This document shows, piece after piece, positions 5,696-7,389 of a stretch of 7,389 nucleotides of DNA. Positions within the stretch are counted from its first letter, which is position 1. Each line of letters starts with the position of its first letter. The stretch lies in the NCBI GenBank assembly GCA_027061625.1, contig JAMOVF010000115.1, forward strand, positions 1 through 7,389, written 5' to 3'. Origin of the DNA: Deltaproteobacteria bacterium (GTDB lineage: Bacteria; Desulfobacterota; Dissulfuribacteria; Dissulfuribacterales; JALVPX01). The notes under the pieces are model-generated. The model did no database searches and was not told the origin of the DNA. It saw only the letters and a list, made by a program, of their open reading frames with translations. The position numbers and the translations under genes are program-made.

Positions 5696-6597
5696 TCTCA
5701 GTAGGATCTGGAAAGGGCGGGACAGGCAAAAGCATGGTGCTGGCCAATATGGCAGTGCTACTTGCCAAACAGGGGAAAAAAATCTGCTTAGTTGACCTTG
5801 ATGTAGGCGGAGCCAATGCCCATATCCTGTACGGCGTATTGAAACCGGAGGCTACCTTAACAGACTTTTTGAACAGGAAGGTAAGTTCTCTTCAAGAAGT
5901 GGCGCAGCCCCTTAGCTCCTTCCATGGTGTGCATCTTATAGCTGGAACAGGAGATACTCTTAAGACTGCCAATATGCCTTACCAGACCAAACAGCGGCTG
6001 CTCCGAAACCTGGCAGGCCTTGATTACGATATAATTCTCATGGATGTAGGGGCTGGCACAGGATTTCACGCCCTTGATTTTTTCATGTCTTCCCATTTGC
6101 AAGTATGTGTTACTACCACAGATCCTACTGCCATAATAGATTTTTATAGATTTCTGAAACTAGCAGCAGTAAGAAAGGCTCTTTCTGCCTTTTTGTCCCA
6201 TGACGTTATCTCCAAAACTATTGCATCAGAGGAATTCAAGTCCATGGAGGATGTGCTGGAGCTGGCAGACAGAACACGCCAGGGAGCAAGACAAAAGGCA
6301 GAGGCGGCTCTTGCTGGCTTCAGGCCCTGTCTTGTCATAAACCAGGTCAGAGAAGGAAGCGCCATGAACAAGCTTAAAGTGCGCCATGTGGCCAGGCAAT
6401 TCCTTGGCGTTGATCTTCCAGAGCTAGGAGAGGTGCCATGGGATGAGGCAGTGCAGGAATCTGTGCGCTCATACATGCCTGTATGTGAATATGCACCCGA
6501 AAGTCCTGCGTCAAAGGCGCTTAAAAAGATTGCTGGGAATTTGCTCACACATATTGACAAAGTGACAGCACAGGTTAATTCACCAAAGGCTGACTGA
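5683..6597 (+). CDS. FlhG/MinD-like P-loop ATPase (SIMIBI class, ParA/MinD family)
   Basis: The 304-residue protein begins with the deviant Walker A motif GKGGTGKS (residues 10-17, signature Lys11, Lys16). It continues with Walker A' VDLDVGGANAH (Asp40) and Walker B IILMDVGAGTG (Asp121). These mark a dimerising ATPase that acts as a switch on membranes, nucleoids or protein partners. GVLKPEATLTDFL (51-63), HLIAGTGDTLKTANMPYQTK (84-103) and ALDFFMSS, then TTTDPTAIIDFYRFLK (144-159), resemble the FlhG/FleN-like branch more than Soj/ParA. That branch is often annotated as flagellar or chromosome-partitioning. No flagellar, chemotaxis or parB gene is nearby, so the cargo is unknown. There is no obvious MinD-type membrane-targeting tail, although SKALKKIAGNLLTHIDKV near the end could be a helix. 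Residues 181-210 (EEFKSMEDVLELADRTRQGA) form a charged helical insertion. ATG 5683 is the only possible start that keeps the family N-terminus. Confidence 0.88.
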   Translation: MAIIISVGSGKGGTGKSMVLANMAVLLAKQGKKICLVDLDVGGANAHILYGVLKPEATLTDFLNRKVSSLQEVAQPLSSFHGVHLIAGTGDTLKTANMPYQTKQRLLRNLAGLDYDIILMDVGAGTGFHALDFFMSSHLQVCVTTTDPTAIIDFYRFLKLAAVRKALSAFLSHDVISKTIASEEFKSMEDVLELADRTRQGARQKAEAALAGFRPCLVINQVREGSAMNKLKVRHVARQFLGVDLPELGEVPWDEAVQESVRSYMPVCEYAPESPASKALKKIAGNLLTHIDKVTAQVNSPKAD

Positions 6598-6654
6598 TTT
6601 GGAAATGAAAATTCAGGCTTAAGGGTATTTAAACTGAAAGAGGGATAAGTGACC
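6598..6654 (+). promoter_or_regulatory. Short intergenic region with weak inverted repeat before symporter gene
   Basis: This 57-bp AT-rich gap separates the ATPase and the symporter. TTCAG (6612-6616) and CTGAA (6634-6638) form a small imperfect dyad around CTTAAGGGTATTTAAA, too weak for a terminator and lacking a U-tract, so read-through from the ATPase gene is likely. TAAGGGTATTT at 6620-6630 repeats the left edge of the hairpin element (5502-5512). I see no convincing promoter. Confidence 0.25.
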
Positions 6655-7389
6655 ATGGAAACGCTCTCTGAATTGCTTTCAAAGGCAAATCAATTCGTTT
6701 GGGGGCCTTATATGCTGGCCCTTTTAGTGGGTACAGGCGTGGTGTTGAGCGTTAAACTGCGCTTTATCCAGGTCAGAAAACTTGGAACAGCTTTAAGGCT
6801 TGTCTTTTCAAAACCTGAATCAACCGGCAAAGGAGATATCACTCCTATCCAGGCCTTGACTACAGCCCTTTCAGCTACAATCGGCACAGGCAACATAGCA
6901 GGGGTGGCAACAGCTATATTCCTTGGCGGGCCAGGGGCCATTTTCTGGATGTGGGTGTGCGCCTTTTTCGGCATGGCCACCAAGTTTGCCGAAGCCGTAC
7001 TGGCAATCATTTACCGCAAAGTGCTGCCAGATGGCACCATGCAGGGAGGCCCGATGCGCTACATCTCAGAGGGACTTGGCTGGAAGTGGCTTGGATGGCT
7101 CTTTGCGCTTATGGGCAGCATTGCTGCCTTTGGAATAGGCAGCATGGTGCAGGCAAACTCAGTTGCTATTGCCCTTGATAAGACGTGGAGCATACCACCT
7201 CTTGCAACTGGGGTCATACTGGCAATATTGATTGCAGTGGTCATAATAGGAGGCATAAAACGCATTGGCAAAGTAACAGAAAAGCTGGTTCCTGTTATGG
7301 GAATCTTTTATGTAACTTCTGCCTTGGTAATTCTTGCCCTAAATTTCAAATACATACCTGGAGCAATCTCTTTGATTTTGCACCACGCT
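6655..7389 (+). CDS. AGCS-family sodium:alanine/glycine symporter, N-terminal part (cut by window edge)
   Basis: The frame is open from ATG 6655 to the last base, giving exactly 245 codons of a protein normally around 440-500 residues. The family signature is clear: TALSATIGTGNIAGVATAI (70-88) then GGPGAIFWMW (91-100), MATKFAEAVLAIIYR (107-121) and DGTMQGGPMRYI (126-137). AGCS proteins carry alanine or glycine into the cell with Na+ across the inner membrane. Hydrophobic segments are visible near 18-34, 66-90, 94-120, 146-172, 184-200 and 213-229. GAGG at 6640-6643 precedes the start at about 11 bases. An in-frame GTG at 6649, two codons upstream, is closer to it and equally possible. The gene follows the ATPase in the same direction after 57 bp, with no functional link evident. 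Substrate specificity cannot be read from this part. Confidence 0.93.
   Translation, partial: METLSELLSKANQFVWGPYMLALLVGTGVVLSVKLRFIQVRKLGTALRLVFSKPESTGKGDITPIQALTTALSATIGTGNIAGVATAIFLGGPGAIFWMWVCAFFGMATKFAEAVLAIIYRKVLPDGTMQGGPMRYISEGLGWKWLGWLFALMGSIAAFGIGSMVQANSVAIALDKTWSIPPLATGVILAILIAVVIIGGIKRIGKVTEKLVPVMGIFYVTSALVILALNFKYIPGAISLILHHA

Noticed and set aside
6144..6656. 170-codon minus-strand open frame opposite the ATPase gene
   Set aside because: The ATPase frame explains these bases; the antisense product has no domain or ribosome binding site that I can see.
1..7389. CRISPR array, tRNA, rRNA or IS element
   Set aside because: No regularly spaced direct repeats, no cloverleaf-like or rRNA-like stretches and no transposase-like frame were seen on either strand.

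Overview
The window looks like ordinary chromosomal DNA from an anaerobic Desulfobacterota (deltaproteobacterial) relative. That placement is inference. It rests on protein flavour (gatCA-type tRNA amidation genes, an HDOD signalling protein, a FlhG/MinD-like ATPase of a kind common in that phylum, an AGCS amino-acid symporter) and on an intergenic hairpin resembling dispersed repeats I associate with sulfate-reducer genomes. No phage, plasmid, IS or CRISPR machinery is visible.

Left block (1-3423, minus strand): five genes read right to left as one tight cluster. They are gatC, gatA, a small protein with a standalone PGMVLA-type module, an HDOD-domain protein, and the start of a pseudo-receiver/GGDEF protein that leaves the window at base 1. 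gatC-gatA are 39 bp apart and gatA to the small gene 21 bp. The last two junctions overlap (ATGA and TGATG), which suggests translational coupling. The cluster thus joins tRNA-dependent Gln/Asn synthesis to a c-di-GMP-flavoured signalling set. gatB is not in the window.

Middle block (3424-5488): a 114-bp divergent intergenic region holds an 8-bp-arm inverted repeat that coincides with a candidate gatC promoter. To its right, on the plus strand, an MFS transporter overlaps a TatD-family hydrolase by 14 bp.

Right block (5489-7389): a 194-bp gap is mostly filled by a roughly 146-bp imperfect inverted repeat that folds into one long hairpin. Then come a FlhG/MinD-type P-loop ATPase and, 57 bp later, the N-terminal 245 residues of an AGCS-family sodium:alanine/glycine symporter cut by the window edge.

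The most interesting items are the large hairpin element, the coupling of gatCA to a three-gene signalling module whose HDOD protein keeps a full set of HD-type metal ligands, and the inverted repeat in the divergent promoter. I do not see a clearly new defence or mobile system.
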